NCBI RefSeq assembly: GCF_036010485.1
Contig: NZ_CP108568.1
Span: 992,001 to 1,056,000 of the forward strand
Length of the DNA stretch: 64,000 bases
Direction of reading: 5' to 3'
Source of the DNA: Streptomyces sp. NBC_01198
Lineage (GTDB): Bacteria; Actinomycetota; Actinomycetes; Streptomycetales; Streptomycetaceae
The position numbers and the translations under genes were made by a program. Under the pieces are notes generated by a model. That model saw only the letters and a program-made list of their open reading frames with translations, had not been told where the DNA came from and ran no database searches. Position 1 is the stretch's first letter; every line of letters starts with the position of its first letter. Shown piece by piece: positions 18,434 through 27,692 of this stretch.

Positions 18434-19033
18434 TCAGATCGTGGGGGTGTCGTCGACGATCTCCTGGTGCGGCTCGACGACGAACTTCCAGCCGTCGCTG
18501 GGCTCCAGGAACCGCACGCGAGGCGGGTAGATGTCCAGGGCGCGGCGGTCGCGGTTCTGGTTGCCCGCGCTCTTCCGGCCCCGGATCGGCTCCTCGAACA
18601 GGTCGACCTTGACATCCGGCACCGCGACGGACTCCTCCCTCCAGCGCTGGACGATCCCGGCGCCGAAGGCGTCCCGCGCGGCGGCATAAAGCGCCTCAAG
18701 CGATTTTATGTCGCCGCCGGGAACGAAGAGGGCGAGATTCAGCAGTACGCCCGCGCTCTGGAGGACCTCTATTTCCTCCCCTGCCTTTTCTGCGACCCAG
18801 ACCCCGGGCTCCTCCGCATTGTCCGGGAGGAGCGTCATCTCGTCACCGAATATCGTGCGCGCGGTGAAGGAGCCCCCCTCGAAATTCTGGCCCGGCTTCG
18901 TGAGGCTGGCCTGGGCGTAGCAGTCGACAGGAAGGCTGTCCGTCCGCGCGGGAACGAAAATGACGTCCTGGAGACCCAACTCCGAGACCTCCTCAGCCGT
19001 GAGACGTCGAGCCACAACCTTCTCAGTATTCAC
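18434..19033 (-). CDS. unrecognised 199-residue protein
   Basis: I do not recognise this protein family. The gene looks real: the GTG at 19033 follows AAAAGGGGAA at a good distance, the frame is free of the arginine bias of shadow frames, and a terminator follows. The product is soluble and acidic, without signal peptide or membrane helix. Segments are TAEEVSELGLQDVIFVPART, then a middle part with FGDEMTLLPDNAEE and NLALFVPGGDIKSLEALYAA, and a basic stretch RGRKSAGNQNRDRRALDIYPP near residue 155. Codon use at its 5' end is noticeably richer in A/T-ending codons than its neighbours, hinting at acquisition. It stands alone between the carotenoid and arabinose blocks. Confidence 0.65.
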   Translation of the reverse strand: MNTEKVVARRLTAEEVSELGLQDVIFVPARTDSLPVDCYAQASLTKPGQNFEGGSFTARTIFGDEMTLLPDNAEEPGVWVAEKAGEEIEVLQSAGVLLNLALFVPGGDIKSLEALYAAARDAFGAGIVQRWREESVAVPDVKVDLFEEPIRGRKSAGNQNRDRRALDIYPPRVRFLEPSDGWKFVVEPHQEIVDDTPTI

Positions 19034-19338
19034 GCCATTCCCCTTTTTTCGACGCCTCTGAATTACTCATCACCCTATCACGAAGACACCCGGTCAGTTC
19101 CCGCCCCCTATGCCGTCGCGACGGTCACGACACCCATGGTCGGCGCTCGGGGATTTCCTTCACCCGGACGCGAAACCGATACGCGGGCGACGCGTCGGGG
19201 ACGCGTCTCTATACGCCGGCCATTCGCCGGAAAGGCGTCGGCAATTCGCCGGCAACGGCCGGGACCGGGCCTTGCCGGGCCGGCCGGCCGACGTACCGGC
19301 CCCGTGACCGCCCGCGGCAGAGAAGGGGCCGACCTGCC
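19034..19338. other. intergenic region with promoter for the unrecognised gene
   Basis: These 305 bases lie upstream of the gene at 18434-19033 and downstream of the LacI gene. The part 19050-19085 is AT-rich (CTGAATTACTCATCACCC on the plus strand) and probably holds the minus-strand promoter. Runs such as GCCGGCCGGCC near 19275 could fold, but I cannot define a clean terminator for the LacI gene. Nothing coding is evident. Confidence 0.4.
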
Positions 19339-20391
19339 TCATGGGCCGGTCGATTCCCTGGCCACCAGGGTGAAGGGGCTGACGACCTCTTCGTGGTCCG
19401 TGGACGGCAAGCGCACCTGCTCGATCCGGCGGACCAGCAGGTCGACAGCGGCCTGCGCCATCATGTCGTGGTCCGGGTCGATCGTGGACAGCGAGGGGAC
19501 GAGGAATTCACTCACCTCGACGTTGTCGAAGCCGATCACCTTGACCTGGCCGGGAACGGACACCCCTGCGTCGGCCAGGCCGCGCAGCACACCCACCGCC
19601 AGCGAGTCGGTGATGCAGAAGACGCCGTCGAAGTCGAGGCCGGTGCGCACCATCTGCCGGGCTCGCTCCGCGCCGTCGCCCATGGTGAGCCTGTCCACGC
19701 ACTGCACGAGGCCGGGGTCGAGCGGCAGCCCGGCTTCCGCCAGTGCCCGCTGGTACCCCGCCAAGCGCAGGCCGGACACATCGGGCTCCTCCCCCACCAC
19801 CCCGCACACGATCGCCACCCGGCGGCATCCCCGGTCGACGAGGTGGCGTGTGGCGGCCTGCGAGGCCTCGATGTTGGGCATGGCGACGTGGTCCACCGGG
19901 CCACCGAAGATCCGCTCGCCGAGGATCACCACCGGGTAGTCGACCTTGAGCCACTCGCCGTCAGCGGGTCCCATCCCCACGGTGCTCAGGACCAGGCCGT
20001 CGTAGAGCCGGGTGCGCGACAACGTCAGCGCCTCCAGCTCGTTCTCCCGTACGGCGCCGGTCTGCTCGATGCCCACCCGCAGGCCGTGCCGCTCGGCGGC
20101 GGTGATGACGGCGGCGGCCAGCCGACCGTAATAGGCGCTGTGGACCTCGGGAACGGCAAGCCCGATGGTGCTGGTCCTGCCCTTGCGAAGGTTGCGAGCC
20201 GCCATGTTGATGCGGTAGTCCAACCGGGCCATGGCGTCGAGGACCTTGTCCCGCGTCGCCGCCCGCACATTGGAGTGGCCGTTGATGACGTTGGAGACGG
20301 TCATCGCCGAGACTCCGGCCGCCCTCGCGACATCCTGGATCGTTGCCACGCCCGCTCCCGGTGTGCTGGTGCCGAATCGCCTCGACGCCAT
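19339..20391 (-). CDS. LacI-family transcriptional regulator
   Basis: This 350-residue repressor has the LacI helix-turn-helix at residues 17-40 (TIQDVARAAGVSAMTVSNVI) with the hinge helix NMAARNLRKGRTSTIGLAVP, followed by the periplasmic-binding-protein-like sensor domain (GFDNVEVSEFLVPSLSTIDPD). It lies 53 bases downstream of the GH51 arabinofuranosidase on the same strand, so the two are probably cotranscribed. A perfect 20-bp palindrome at 21994-22013, before GH51, is the best candidate operator. The likely inducer is arabinose or an arabino-oligosaccharide. Confidence 0.92.
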   Translation of the reverse strand: MASRRFGTSTPGAGVATIQDVARAAGVSAMTVSNVINGHSNVRAATRDKVLDAMARLDYRINMAARNLRKGRTSTIGLAVPEVHSAYYGRLAAAVITAAERHGLRVGIEQTGAVRENELEALTLSRTRLYDGLVLSTVGMGPADGEWLKVDYPVVILGERIFGGPVDHVAMPNIEASQAATRHLVDRGCRRVAIVCGVVGEEPDVSGLRLAGYQRALAEAGLPLDPGLVQCVDRLTMGDGAERARQMVRTGLDFDGVFCITDSLAVGVLRGLADAGVSVPGQVKVIGFDNVEVSEFLVPSLSTIDPDHDMMAQAAVDLLVRRIEQVRLPSTDHEEVVSPFTLVARESTGP

Positions 20392-20444
20392 TACACCGCA
20401 GCCCGCCCCCGACGGCCGACGGCAGGGCTGCGCCGGCCGCGCGC

Positions 20445-21962
20445 TCAGGACAGCGCGGCCCCCAGCGTGACGAAGGAGTGCGGCGGCACCGTCAGCACCA
20501 GACCCCGGTCGGTCGCCGTCACGGCGTCGAAGGCCCGCGGGCGCACGGCGTCGGGCGATGCGGCGGTGTTGTGGTCCTGCAGCCGGTCGGCCGTCAGCAC
20601 CCGGGCCACCACCTCGCCGACGGAGCCGCCGCGCAGGTCGAGCGTCACCTCGGCGGCGCCCTCCGCGTCAAGGTTGGTCAGCGAGACCAGGACCCTGCCC
20701 TCCTTGACGCTCGCCGAGACCGACAGCGTGTCCAGTTCGGCGTCGCCCACTCGGCGGCGGGCGTCGCGGGCGCGCAGGTGGACGGCCAGCGAGGTGGCGT
20801 CCTGGTGCCCCTTGTTCATCTCGAACACGTGGTAAGTCGGGGTCAGCACCAGCGCGTCGCCGTCGGTGAGGATCATCGCCTGGAGGACGTTGACGGTCTG
20901 GGCGATGTTGGCCATCCGCAGCCGCTCGGCGTGCCGGTGGAAGACGTCGAAGTGCGTGCTGGCCACCAGGGCGTCGCGCAGGGTGTTCTGCTGGAAGAGG
21001 AAGCCGGGGTCGGTGCCGGGCTCGACGTCCCACCAGGTGCCCCACTCGTCCAGGACCAGGCCGACCGTCCTGCCGGGGTCGTAGCAGTCCATGACGCTGG
21101 AGTGCCCGGTGAGGATGCGGTCGATCTTCCGGGCGGAGAGCATCGTCCGGTAGTAGTCCTCGGTGTCGAACTCCGTGGCGCTGCCCTTGGCCGACCACGG
21201 TCCGGCAAGCGTGTAGTAGTGGACGGAGAGCCCCTGGAAGAAGGTCCGCGGTGCGGCCTCGCAGCCGAAGCAGCTGATCTGCTGCATCAGCGTCTCGGTC
21301 CACTTGTAGTCCGCGTCGGCCGCGCCGCAGGCGATGCGGTAGAGCGTGTTGTCGCCGTGGTCACGGCAGTACGTGGCGTACTGCCGTGACAGGTCGGCGG
21401 AGTATTCAGCGCGCATGTTGCCGCCGCAGCCCCAGGTCTCGTTGCCTATCCCCCAGAACTTCACCCGCCAGGGTTCCTCGCGGCCGTTGGCCTTGCGCAG
21501 CCGCACCATGGGGCTGTCGCCCTCGCGGGTCAGGTACTCGACCCACTCGCTCATCTCCTGGACGGTGCCGCTGCCCATGTTCCCGCTGATGTAGGGCTCG
21601 GCGCCGAGCAGTTCGCACAGGGCCATGAACTCGTGGGTGCCGAAGTGGTTGTTCTCCTCCACGTTGCCCCAGTGGGTGTTGACCATCGTGGGCCTGCGGT
21701 CTCTGGGCCCGATGCCGTCCTTCCAGTGGTATTCGTCGGCGAAGCAGCCGCCGGGCCACCGCAGGTTGGGGATGTTCAGCGCTCGCAGGGCCGCTACGAC
21801 GTCGAGCCGGATGCCGCCCTCGTTGGGGATCGGTGAGTCCTCCCCCACCCAGAAACCGCCGTAGACGCACCGGCCGAGGTGCTCGGCGAAGTGCCCGTAG
21901 AGGTGGCGGTCGATCGTCGGACCCTCGACGTCGAGGTTGATGACAGCGGTGGCCGTGGACAC
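20445..21962 (-). CDS. abfA: intracellular GH51 alpha-L-arabinofuranosidase
   Basis: This 505-residue enzyme matches glycoside hydrolase family 51, which removes terminal alpha-L-arabinofuranosyl units from arabino-oligosaccharides with retention. The acid/base is E175 in [11 protein letters not shown] and the nucleophile E306 in [10 protein letters not shown]; the N-terminal [21 protein letters not shown] is a family hallmark. There is no signal peptide, so it acts in the cytoplasm on imported oligosaccharides. The GTG at 21962 follows a GGAG-type site and the length is normal for the family. An operator palindrome lies 32-51 bases upstream, and a LacI gene follows in the same direction. The symbol abfA is the usual name, not a proven orthology. 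Confidence 0.93.
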   Translation of the reverse strand: MSTATAVINLDVEGPTIDRHLYGHFAEHLGRCVYGGFWVGEDSPIPNEGGIRLDVVAALRALNIPNLRWPGGCFADEYHWKDGIGPRDRRPTMVNTHWGNVEENNHFGTHEFMALCELLGAEPYISGNMGSGTVQEMSEWVEYLTREGDSPMVRLRKANGREEPWRVKFWGIGNETWGCGGNMRAEYSADLSRQYATYCRDHGDNTLYRIACGAADADYKWTETLMQQISCFGCEAAPRTFFQGLSVHYYTLAGPWSAKGSATEFDTEDYYRTMLSARKIDRILTGHSSVMDCYDPGRTVGLVLDEWGTWWDVEPGTDPGFLFQQNTLRDALVASTHFDVFHRHAERLRMANIAQTVNVLQAMILTDGDALVLTPTYHVFEMNKGHQDATSLAVHLRARDARRRVGDAELDTLSVSASVKEGRVLVSLTNLDAEGAAEVTLDLRGGSVGEVVARVLTADRLQDHNTAASPDAVRPRAFDAVTATDRGLVLTVPPHSFVTLGAALS

Positions 21963-21993
21963 GGACGGGCTCCTGGTGGGGTGTCGTGGACGC

Positions 21994-22013
21994 AATTTGT
22001 ATCGATACAAATT
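21994..22013. promoter_or_regulatory. perfect 20-bp palindromic operator before GH51
   Basis: The sequence AATTTGTATCGATACAAATT reads identically on both strands and sits in otherwise GC-rich DNA 32 bases before the GH51 start. The central CG dinucleotide and the symmetric arms are typical of LacI-family operators. The LacI gene two positions downstream is the natural candidate protein. Confidence 0.85.
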
Positions 22014-22097
22014 TGCACCCGCGGCAGGCCGTGTCAAGGGAGTGGCCCGGAGCCGCTCTGAAGTCGGCGACCCGGGCACGGGCGAAACGAACGCGAC

Positions 22098-22127
22098 CTG
22101 ACGGTCGTCGGAAGCCCCCGACGTCAG
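22098..22127 (-). terminator. possible terminator at the end of the MalG-type gene
   Basis: An interrupted stem (CTGACG with CGTCAG, then CGTCGG with CCGACG inside) overlaps the permease stop codon. It would separate the importer operon from the GH51 promoter. The imperfect stem makes this tentative. Confidence 0.4.
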
Positions 22128-22948
22128 TCCTTGACCGCGCCGGCGGTGACACCCGCGGCGACGTAGCGCTGGGCGAGGACGAGCAGGACCGCCGCGGGGA
22201 TGGAGGCGACGACGGCGGTGGCCATGATGGCGTTCCACTCCTGGTTGTTGTTGCCGATGTATTTGTAGATGCCGAGCGTGATGGGGCGCATGTCGCCGCC
22301 GCTGTCGAGGGTGTTGGCGAACACGAAGTCCGACCAGGCCCACAGGAAGCTGAACAGTGACACCGTCACCAGCGCGTTGCGCGAGACCGGGAGGATGATG
22401 GAGGTGAACGTACGCCAGGTGTTCGCGCCGTCGACCTTGGCCGCGGAGACGAGTTCGTCCGGGATGCCGGACATGAACGCGGCGAAGATCATCACGCCGA
22501 AGGGCACGGCGATGGTGGAATCGGCCACGACCAGCCCCCACCAGGTGTTCATGATGCCGAGGTTGAGGAAGATGCCGTAGAAACCCATCGCCATCACGAT
22601 GCCCGGGATCATCTGGGCGATCAGCAGCACCAGCCTGACCAGACCGCCGCCGCGCGGGCGGAGCTTGGCCAGCGCGTAGCCGGCGGGCGCGGAGAGCACC
22701 AGGGTGAGTGCGACGGTGCCAAGACCGACCAGCAGGCTCACCCACAAGTAGGGCAACTGGTCGTCGAGCACGGCACGGTAGCCGGTGAACGTGGGATGCA
22801 GCGGGAACAGGTCCGGCGGGCTCTTGCGCATGTCCTGCTGCGGGGTGAGCGAGACGTTGATCATCCAGTAGACCGGGAAGAGCATGATCGCGGTCAGGAT
22901 GACGCCGATGACCGTGCTCCGGCGGAAGCGGTACTCGCGCGAGGTCAT
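22124..22948 (-). CDS. ABC sugar transporter permease, MalG/AraQ type
   Basis: This 274-residue protein has six hydrophobic segments and the EAA loop that contacts the ATPase, [20 protein letters not shown]. It is the second permease of a carbohydrate-uptake-1 importer. Its ATG overlaps the stop of the first permease by 4 bases. No ATPase gene accompanies the set; streptomycetes normally use a shared MsiK-type ATPase encoded elsewhere. The arabinofuranosidase genes on both sides suggest import of arabino-oligosaccharides. Confidence 0.93.
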   Translation of the reverse strand: MTSREYRFRRSTVIGVILTAIMLFPVYWMINVSLTPQQDMRKSPPDLFPLHPTFTGYRAVLDDQLPYLWVSLLVGLGTVALTLVLSAPAGYALAKLRPRGGGLVRLVLLIAQMIPGIVMAMGFYGIFLNLGIMNTWWGLVVADSTIAVPFGVMIFAAFMSGIPDELVSAAKVDGANTWRTFTSIILPVSRNALVTVSLFSFLWAWSDFVFANTLDSGGDMRPITLGIYKYIGNNNQEWNAIMATAVVASIPAAVLLVLAQRYVAAGVTAGAVKD

Positions 22949-23931
22949 GCCGGCTGGCTCCTTTGGACGCGGATGTAGAAGAGCCCGAAGGCCAGGGCGA
23001 CGACGATGAGGATGTTGCCGACCGCGGCTCCTGGGCCGAACTGGGGCAGCAGCGAGCCGAAGCCGAGGCGGTAGGACCAGGTGGACAGGGTGGTGGACGA
23101 GTCACCGGGGCCGCCCTTGGTCATGATCCAGATCAGGTCGAAGACCTTGAGGGTGTAGATCAGACCGAGCAGCAGGGTGATCGCCGAGACCGGCCGCAGC
23201 AGCGGGAAGGTGATGCGCCGGAACTGCTGCCAGCGGTTCGCGCCGTCCAGGGATGCGGCCTCGTAGAGCTCGCCGGGGATGTTCTGCAGACCGCTGTAGA
23301 GGATGACCAGGTTGAACGGGACGCCGATCCAGATGTTCGCGATGATCACCGAGGTCAGTGCCCAGTGCGGAGAGGTCAGCCAGTCGACCTCGCCGATGCC
23401 CGCTAGGTGCAGGAAGTAGTTGACCACGCCTGACTCGCTGTTGAGCATCCATGACCAGGTCGAGGCCGAGACGATCAGCGGCAGCAGCCACGGGATCAGG
23501 AAGAGTGCCCGCAGCGTCGGTGCGAGTCGGAAGCCGCGGTGGAAGAACACCGCGAGCGCGAGCCCCAGGACGTACTGGAAGAGGATCGAGACCAGCGTGA
23601 AGACCATGGTGTTGCGCAGAGCCGTGCCGAACGTCGGATCGTCGATCAGCTGCTGGAAGTTGTCCCAGCCGGAGAAGGGCGCGCCGCCCTGCACGAACGA
23701 ACGCACGGTGTAGTGCCGCAGCGACAGGTCGACGTTGCGATACAGCGGATACGCGTAGAACGCCCCCAGATACACGACGACCGGCGCCAGGAACCCCCAG
23801 GCGGCCAAGCTTGCGTTACGGCGACCGGGACGGCCAGGACTCGTGTGACGTGGCGCGGAGCGTGCCTGCTCACGACTCGTTCCGGACGCTGCCGGCGACG
23901 GCGGGAGGCCGTCGACGTGGGCGGTGGACAT
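22945..23931 (-). CDS. ABC sugar transporter permease, MalF/UgpA type
   Basis: This 328-residue inner-membrane protein is the first permease of the importer. It has an extended, charged N-terminus (about 40 residues) and then six membrane segments beginning [20 protein letters not shown]. The EAA loop reads [26 protein letters not shown] precedes the ATG at 23931. It lies 216 bases after the binding-protein gene, with a strong hairpin between, and overlaps the second permease. Confidence 0.93.
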   Translation of the reverse strand: MSTAHVDGLPPSPAASGTSREQARSAPRHTSPGRPGRRNASLAAWGFLAPVVVYLGAFYAYPLYRNVDLSLRHYTVRSFVQGGAPFSGWDNFQQLIDDPTFGTALRNTMVFTLVSILFQYVLGLALAVFFHRGFRLAPTLRALFLIPWLLPLIVSASTWSWMLNSESGVVNYFLHLAGIGEVDWLTSPHWALTSVIIANIWIGVPFNLVILYSGLQNIPGELYEAASLDGANRWQQFRRITFPLLRPVSAITLLLGLIYTLKVFDLIWIMTKGGPGDSSTTLSTWSYRLGFGSLLPQFGPGAAVGNILIVVALAFGLFYIRVQRSQPA

Positions 23932-24033
23932 GTGTGCTCCTCAGGGGGTGGGCTTCCTGGGCGGACGGCGATACCGCCCTGGGCGACTGCCACCGCCGTC
24001 GCGCGCCCCCCCGGGGGGAGCCGGGACGGGCCT

Positions 24034-24070
24034 GGCCCGCCGTGCCGCCGGGACGGGCGGCGGCACGGCG
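24034..24070 (-). terminator. strong hairpin between binding-protein and permease genes (attenuator)
   Basis: CCCGCCGTGCCGCC at 24034-24047 pairs perfectly with 24057-24070, a 14-bp GC stem with a 9-base loop. Placed between solute-binding protein and permease genes, such hairpins usually trap or partly terminate transcripts so that binding protein is made in excess of permease. Confidence 0.75.
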
Positions 24071-24147
24071 GGGTCTGGTCCACCGGATACCGGGCCTGGG
24101 CGGCCTGGAATCCGGTGGCGCGCATGCCGGCGTGGAGGCCGGCTCGG

Positions 24148-25392
24148 TCAGTCCTTGTGGCCGGCGGCCGCGGACTGCGCCGCCTTCAGCGCCGCCTGGG
24201 GACTCGCGCCTCCGGACAGGGCCGACTGCACCGCCGTCCACAGCTGCTGGGAGATCACCGGATAGCGCACACCGAGGCCGTCGCTGGTCCGTCCGCGGGC
24301 GGATGCCACCGCCTCCTTCCAGGGCTTCAGTTCCGGGTCTGCGCTGACCTGCTGGCTCTGCACCGCGCCGGTGGGGGCGATGTAGGACAAGGTGGTGTCG
24401 GTCGCCAGCAGGTTCGGGCTGTCGGTCAGGCAGGCGACGATCTTCGCGGACACCTTGTAGCGTGCCGTGTCCTTCTGCACGGGCACGGTGACGAACTCGC
24501 CTCCGGTCGGCGCCGGAGCGGCGCCCCCGGCGCGGGCGGGGATGCTGATCACGCCGTAGGGGAAGCCGGCCTTCTTGGCGTTGGCCAGCTGCCAGGTTCC
24601 GTTCTCACCGAACGCGTACTGGCCGGTGGCGAACTCCTGCCAGCTGGTGGTCTGGGTGTTGCTCAGCACGTCGTTGGGCGCCAGGCCCTGGGAGACCCAG
24701 TCCTTCCACAGCGTCAGTGCCGCCTGTCCGTCGGCGTTGTCCAGGTGGGTCAGGTCGCCCTTGGCGCCCCAGAACCACGGCAGGAACTGGAAGCTGCCCT
24801 CCTCGGTGCCGATCGCGGAGAAGGTGATGCCCTTCTTGCCCGCGGCCTTGACCTTCTTCAGTGCCGCGGTCAGCGAGTCCCAGTCCTTGATCGAGGCCGG
24901 GTCGACGTGGGCGGCGTCGAGTACGTTCTTGTTGTAGTAGAGCGCGAGGGTGTTGGCCCCGATGGGGATGCCGTAGGACAGGCCGTCCAAGGTGCCGGCG
25001 CCGATGATGTTGGCCTGGATCGACGTGGTCGGGACACCGACGTCGCTCATCTTGTTGAGGATCTGGGCCTGCACGAGGGTGGACACCACGGGGTTGTCCA
25101 CGAGCATCACGTCGGGGGCGTTGCCCTGCTGGGCCGCCAGCAGGGCCTTGTTGCCCAGGTCGGTCGTGTCGTACGCGGTGCGCTTGACGCTGACGCCGGC
25201 CTTGGTGCCGCAGGCGGCGACCAGCTTCCCCCACGCCGAGGAACCGTCGAACTGCGGGTAGGGGTCCCAGAAGGTGTAGGTCCCCGACGCGGCGGAGGAG
25301 GACGAGCCGCCGCCGGAGCCACCGCAGGCGGTGACTCCGACCAGAGCGGTACAGGTCGCGACGGCGGCGATGGCGAAGCGTGTGTGTCTCAT
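24148..25392 (-). CDS. extracellular sugar-binding lipoprotein of CUT1 ABC importer
   Basis: This 414-residue lipoprotein captures sugar for the two permeases downstream. The signal peptide ends in a lipobox with cysteine 23 (LVGVTAC), followed by a Gly/Ser-rich tether. The mature part has type 1 extracellular solute-binding segments such as TYTFWDPYPQFDGSS, PDVMLVDNPVVSTLVQ and YGVISIPARAGG. I chose the ATG at 25392 because the signal peptide starts there and AGGGA precedes it. It follows the GH127 gene by 68 bases, so a beta-arabinofuranosyl oligosaccharide is a reasonable guess for the ligand. Confidence 0.92.
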   Translation of the reverse strand: MRHTRFAIAAVATCTALVGVTACGGSGGGSSSSAASGTYTFWDPYPQFDGSSAWGKLVAACGTKAGVSVKRTAYDTTDLGNKALLAAQQGNAPDVMLVDNPVVSTLVQAQILNKMSDVGVPTTSIQANIIGAGTLDGLSYGIPIGANTLALYYNKNVLDAAHVDPASIKDWDSLTAALKKVKAAGKKGITFSAIGTEEGSFQFLPWFWGAKGDLTHLDNADGQAALTLWKDWVSQGLAPNDVLSNTQTTSWQEFATGQYAFGENGTWQLANAKKAGFPYGVISIPARAGGAAPAPTGGEFVTVPVQKDTARYKVSAKIVACLTDSPNLLATDTTLSYIAPTGAVQSQQVSADPELKPWKEAVASARGRTSDGLGVRYPVISQQLWTAVQSALSGGASPQAALKAAQSAAAGHKD

Positions 25393-25460
25393 GGTTGTCC
25401 CTGGCTTGTGCGTGATGGGTTGGTGACGAATGAGCGGGGGCACGGGCGAAAGGCCGCGGC

Positions 25461-27428
25461 CTAGCGGGTGGGTATCCACACCCTCATGGGTCCGTCCTGC
25501 CGGTTGGCCCAGGCGTAGTAAGGGACGGCGGTGAGGGTCACCGCGCTGTCCTCGGGCGTGGTGTGCCGGGCGGCGGTGCGGTCAGGGCCGCCGGCCAGCT
25601 CGGGATACGGCCACCAGTCGCGGTCGGGCAGGCTGCGCCGGTAGCCCGCGGCCGTCACCGTGATGACGCCGCCGAGCAGTTCGGGATGCGCTTCCGCCAC
25701 GAGCGGCCGGCCGGTGTCGATGACGAGGCCGTCCAGTCCGCCGGGGTTGTCGACACCTTCCAGGCAGTACACGAGCGGCCCGCGCTCGACGGCGACGCAG
25801 CCGCGGACGGCGTCGACGCGGGGGTCGGCCGACACCAGCCGCGGCGTGATGGCCAGTTCGAGCGTGACCTCGTCGCCCGGGGTCCACCGTCCCTCCAGGC
25901 GCAGCCAGCCGGCGTCGGTGGACGTGGGCGCGGCTTCCCGTCCGTTCACCGAGATGTCGTGGCCGGTGCACCACTGCGGGATGCGCAGGGACAGGGTCCA
26001 CGGCTTGTCCACCGGACACTCCTCGACGGTGAACCGCACGGTCCCGGACCACGGAAAGTCGGTGTGAGCGCTCACAACGACCGCGTCACCCGCGACGTCG
26101 CCGGCGTAGCGGCCGGTGGCGTACTGGTGGATCTGCAACCCGGCTCCATCGGTGGAGGCGACGTAGTGCTCCAGGCTGGCGAGCAGCCGCATGACGTTGG
26201 GCGGGCAGCACGCGCAGCGGAACCACCGGGTCCTGCGCGCCGACTGGTCGCCGCCGGTGTCGGTGTGACCGTCGCGTACCTGGAGCGGATTGACGTACAA
26301 CCAGCTCTCGCCGTCCAGCGAGACCCCGGCGAGGAAGCCGTTGAAGAGGGTGCGCTCGATCAGGTCGCTGTAACGGGCCTCGCCGGTGAGCAGCGCCATC
26401 CGCCAGCTGAAGTGCACTGACGCGACAGCGGCGCAGGTCTCGCAGTAGGCACGCTCGTTGGGGAGCTCGTAGGGGTCGCCGAAGTCCTCCTCGTCGTGGT
26501 GGGCGCCGAGCCCGCCCGTGATGTGGGTCTTGGTGGCCACCATGGCCGACCACAGCCTCTCGCACGCCGCCAGCAGTCCGGCGTCGCCCGTCTCGGCGGC
26601 CAGGTCGGCGGCTCCGGCCAGCAGATACAACTGGCGTACGGCGTGGCCCTCGACGTTCTCCTGGACGCGCAACGGTGTCCGATCCTGGCAGTACGCCTCA
26701 CCGCCGAGCAGGCCGTGGCCGTGGCGTTCCACGAAGTAGCCGGCCAGCTCCAGGTAGCGCCGCTCGCCGGTCTCCCGGTAGAGCTCGACCAGTGCCGTCT
26801 CGACCTCCGGGTGGCCGTCGAAGCCGTCGATCTGCTTGTCCCGGCCGAAGACCGAGTCCACGTGGTCGGCGAACCGGACTGCCACGTCGAGCAGTTCCTT
26901 GCCGCCGGTCGCTCGGTGGTGGGCGATCGCGGCCTGTATGAGGTGGCCGGCGCAGTACAGCTCGTGTCCCCAGCGCAGGTCCTCGTAGCGGCGGCCGTCC
27001 TTGGTCACCTGGCACCAGGTGTTCAGGTAGCCGTCGGGCTGCTGGGCGTCCGCGACCAGGGCGATGATGCGATCCACTTCCGCGGCCAGCTCCGTGCCCG
27101 CGCCCGGGCCTGCGTCGGCGGGGGCGGCGGACGTGCCGAGCTGCCAGGCCGCGGCCTCCAGCCACTTGTAGATGTCGGAGTCCATGAAGGGCAGGTCGCC
27201 GCGGAAGGCCCCTTCCGCCGTGTGGGCGGCCAGCCGCAGGTTCTGCAGGTTCCCGGCCGACTCCAGCAGCCGGGGCCCCTGAGGGATTCCGACACGGGCG
27301 TTGACCTCACGGCGGCCGCGCCAGAAGCCGCCCCGGATGTCAGCCGCCGCCGCAGGACGCAGGGTGCCCAGCGGCCCCGGCCGCACAGGCCCGGCAGGGG
27401 CGGGTGATGTCGGTTTGCTCTGGGACAT
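25461..27428 (-). CDS. GH127 beta-L-arabinofuranosidase
   Basis: This 655-residue enzyme matches family GH127, retaining beta-L-arabinofuranosidases that release arabinose from beta-1,2-linked arabinofuranosides such as those on hydroxyproline-rich plant proteins. The zinc-thiolate active site is visible: E330 and C332 in YCETCAAV, C407 and C408 in CACCPPNVMR. The spacing fits the E338, C340, C417, C418 set described for Bifidobacterium HypBA1, with C417 as nucleophile. There is no signal peptide, so it is cytoplasmic. AGGGGAG precedes the ATG at 27428. It heads an operon with the CUT1 importer and diverges from a LacI gene. A perfect TGTGAGCGCTCACA palindrome lies inside its coding region. 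Confidence 0.92.
   Translation of the reverse strand: MSQSKPTSPAPAGPVRPGPLGTLRPAAAADIRGGFWRGRREVNARVGIPQGPRLLESAGNLQNLRLAAHTAEGAFRGDLPFMDSDIYKWLEAAAWQLGTSAAPADAGPGAGTELAAEVDRIIALVADAQQPDGYLNTWCQVTKDGRRYEDLRWGHELYCAGHLIQAAIAHHRATGGKELLDVAVRFADHVDSVFGRDKQIDGFDGHPEVETALVELYRETGERRYLELAGYFVERHGHGLLGGEAYCQDRTPLRVQENVEGHAVRQLYLLAGAADLAAETGDAGLLAACERLWSAMVATKTHITGGLGAHHDEEDFGDPYELPNERAYCETCAAVASVHFSWRMALLTGEARYSDLIERTLFNGFLAGVSLDGESWLYVNPLQVRDGHTDTGGDQSARRTRWFRCACCPPNVMRLLASLEHYVASTDGAGLQIHQYATGRYAGDVAGDAVVVSAHTDFPWSGTVRFTVEECPVDKPWTLSLRIPQWCTGHDISVNGREAAPTSTDAGWLRLEGRWTPGDEVTLELAITPRLVSADPRVDAVRGCVAVERGPLVYCLEGVDNPGGLDGLVIDTGRPLVAEAHPELLGGVITVTAAGYRRSLPDRDWWPYPELAGGPDRTAARHTTPEDSAVTLTAVPYYAWANRQDGPMRVWIPTR
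26063..26076. promoter_or_regulatory. intragenic palindrome of the arabinose operator type
   Basis: TGTGAGCGCTCACA is a perfect 14-bp palindrome and a variant of the TGTTAGCGCTAACA site found before several genes of this block. It is inside the GH127 coding region, about 1.35 kb from the start codon. It could be an auxiliary site for looping or roadblock repression, or a coincidence of codon choice. Confidence 0.4.
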
Positions 27429-27546
27429 GGATCTCCCCTTCGAAGTACGGTCGCCGGGAGGTGCCGCTCCCGGCCGGTGGCACGGCGGTTCGAGTCCGCG
27501 GCGGTCACCGGCCGTCGACGGATCAGCCTGCGCTAACGTGAGCAAT

Positions 27547-27565
27547 GGTTTTCTTGGACGAAACC
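27547..27565. promoter_or_regulatory. candidate operator between GH127 and LacI genes
   Basis: GGTTTTC and GAAACC form an imperfect inverted repeat in the AT-richest part of the 264-base divergent region. The place suits the LacI regulator's own site controlling both directions. The symmetry is imperfect and no second copy was found. Confidence 0.35.
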
Positions 27566-27692
27566 TAGGGTTGCCCAGCGAGGCCGTCAAGACCTCTTGC
27601 GCAGTCACCGTCCGATCTCTTCAGAGCACTTGGGATACCGGCCGGCTGCTGGCAGGATGACCGCAGAGCTGTATCTGAGAAAAGGATTGTCC

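Noticed and set aside
16931..19939. Open frame of about 1000 codons on the plus strand across crtE, the unrecognised gene and the LacI gene
   Set aside because: Its translation is a Gly/Arg/His/Pro-rich shadow with no domain, and the opposite strand carries three well-supported genes with start signals.
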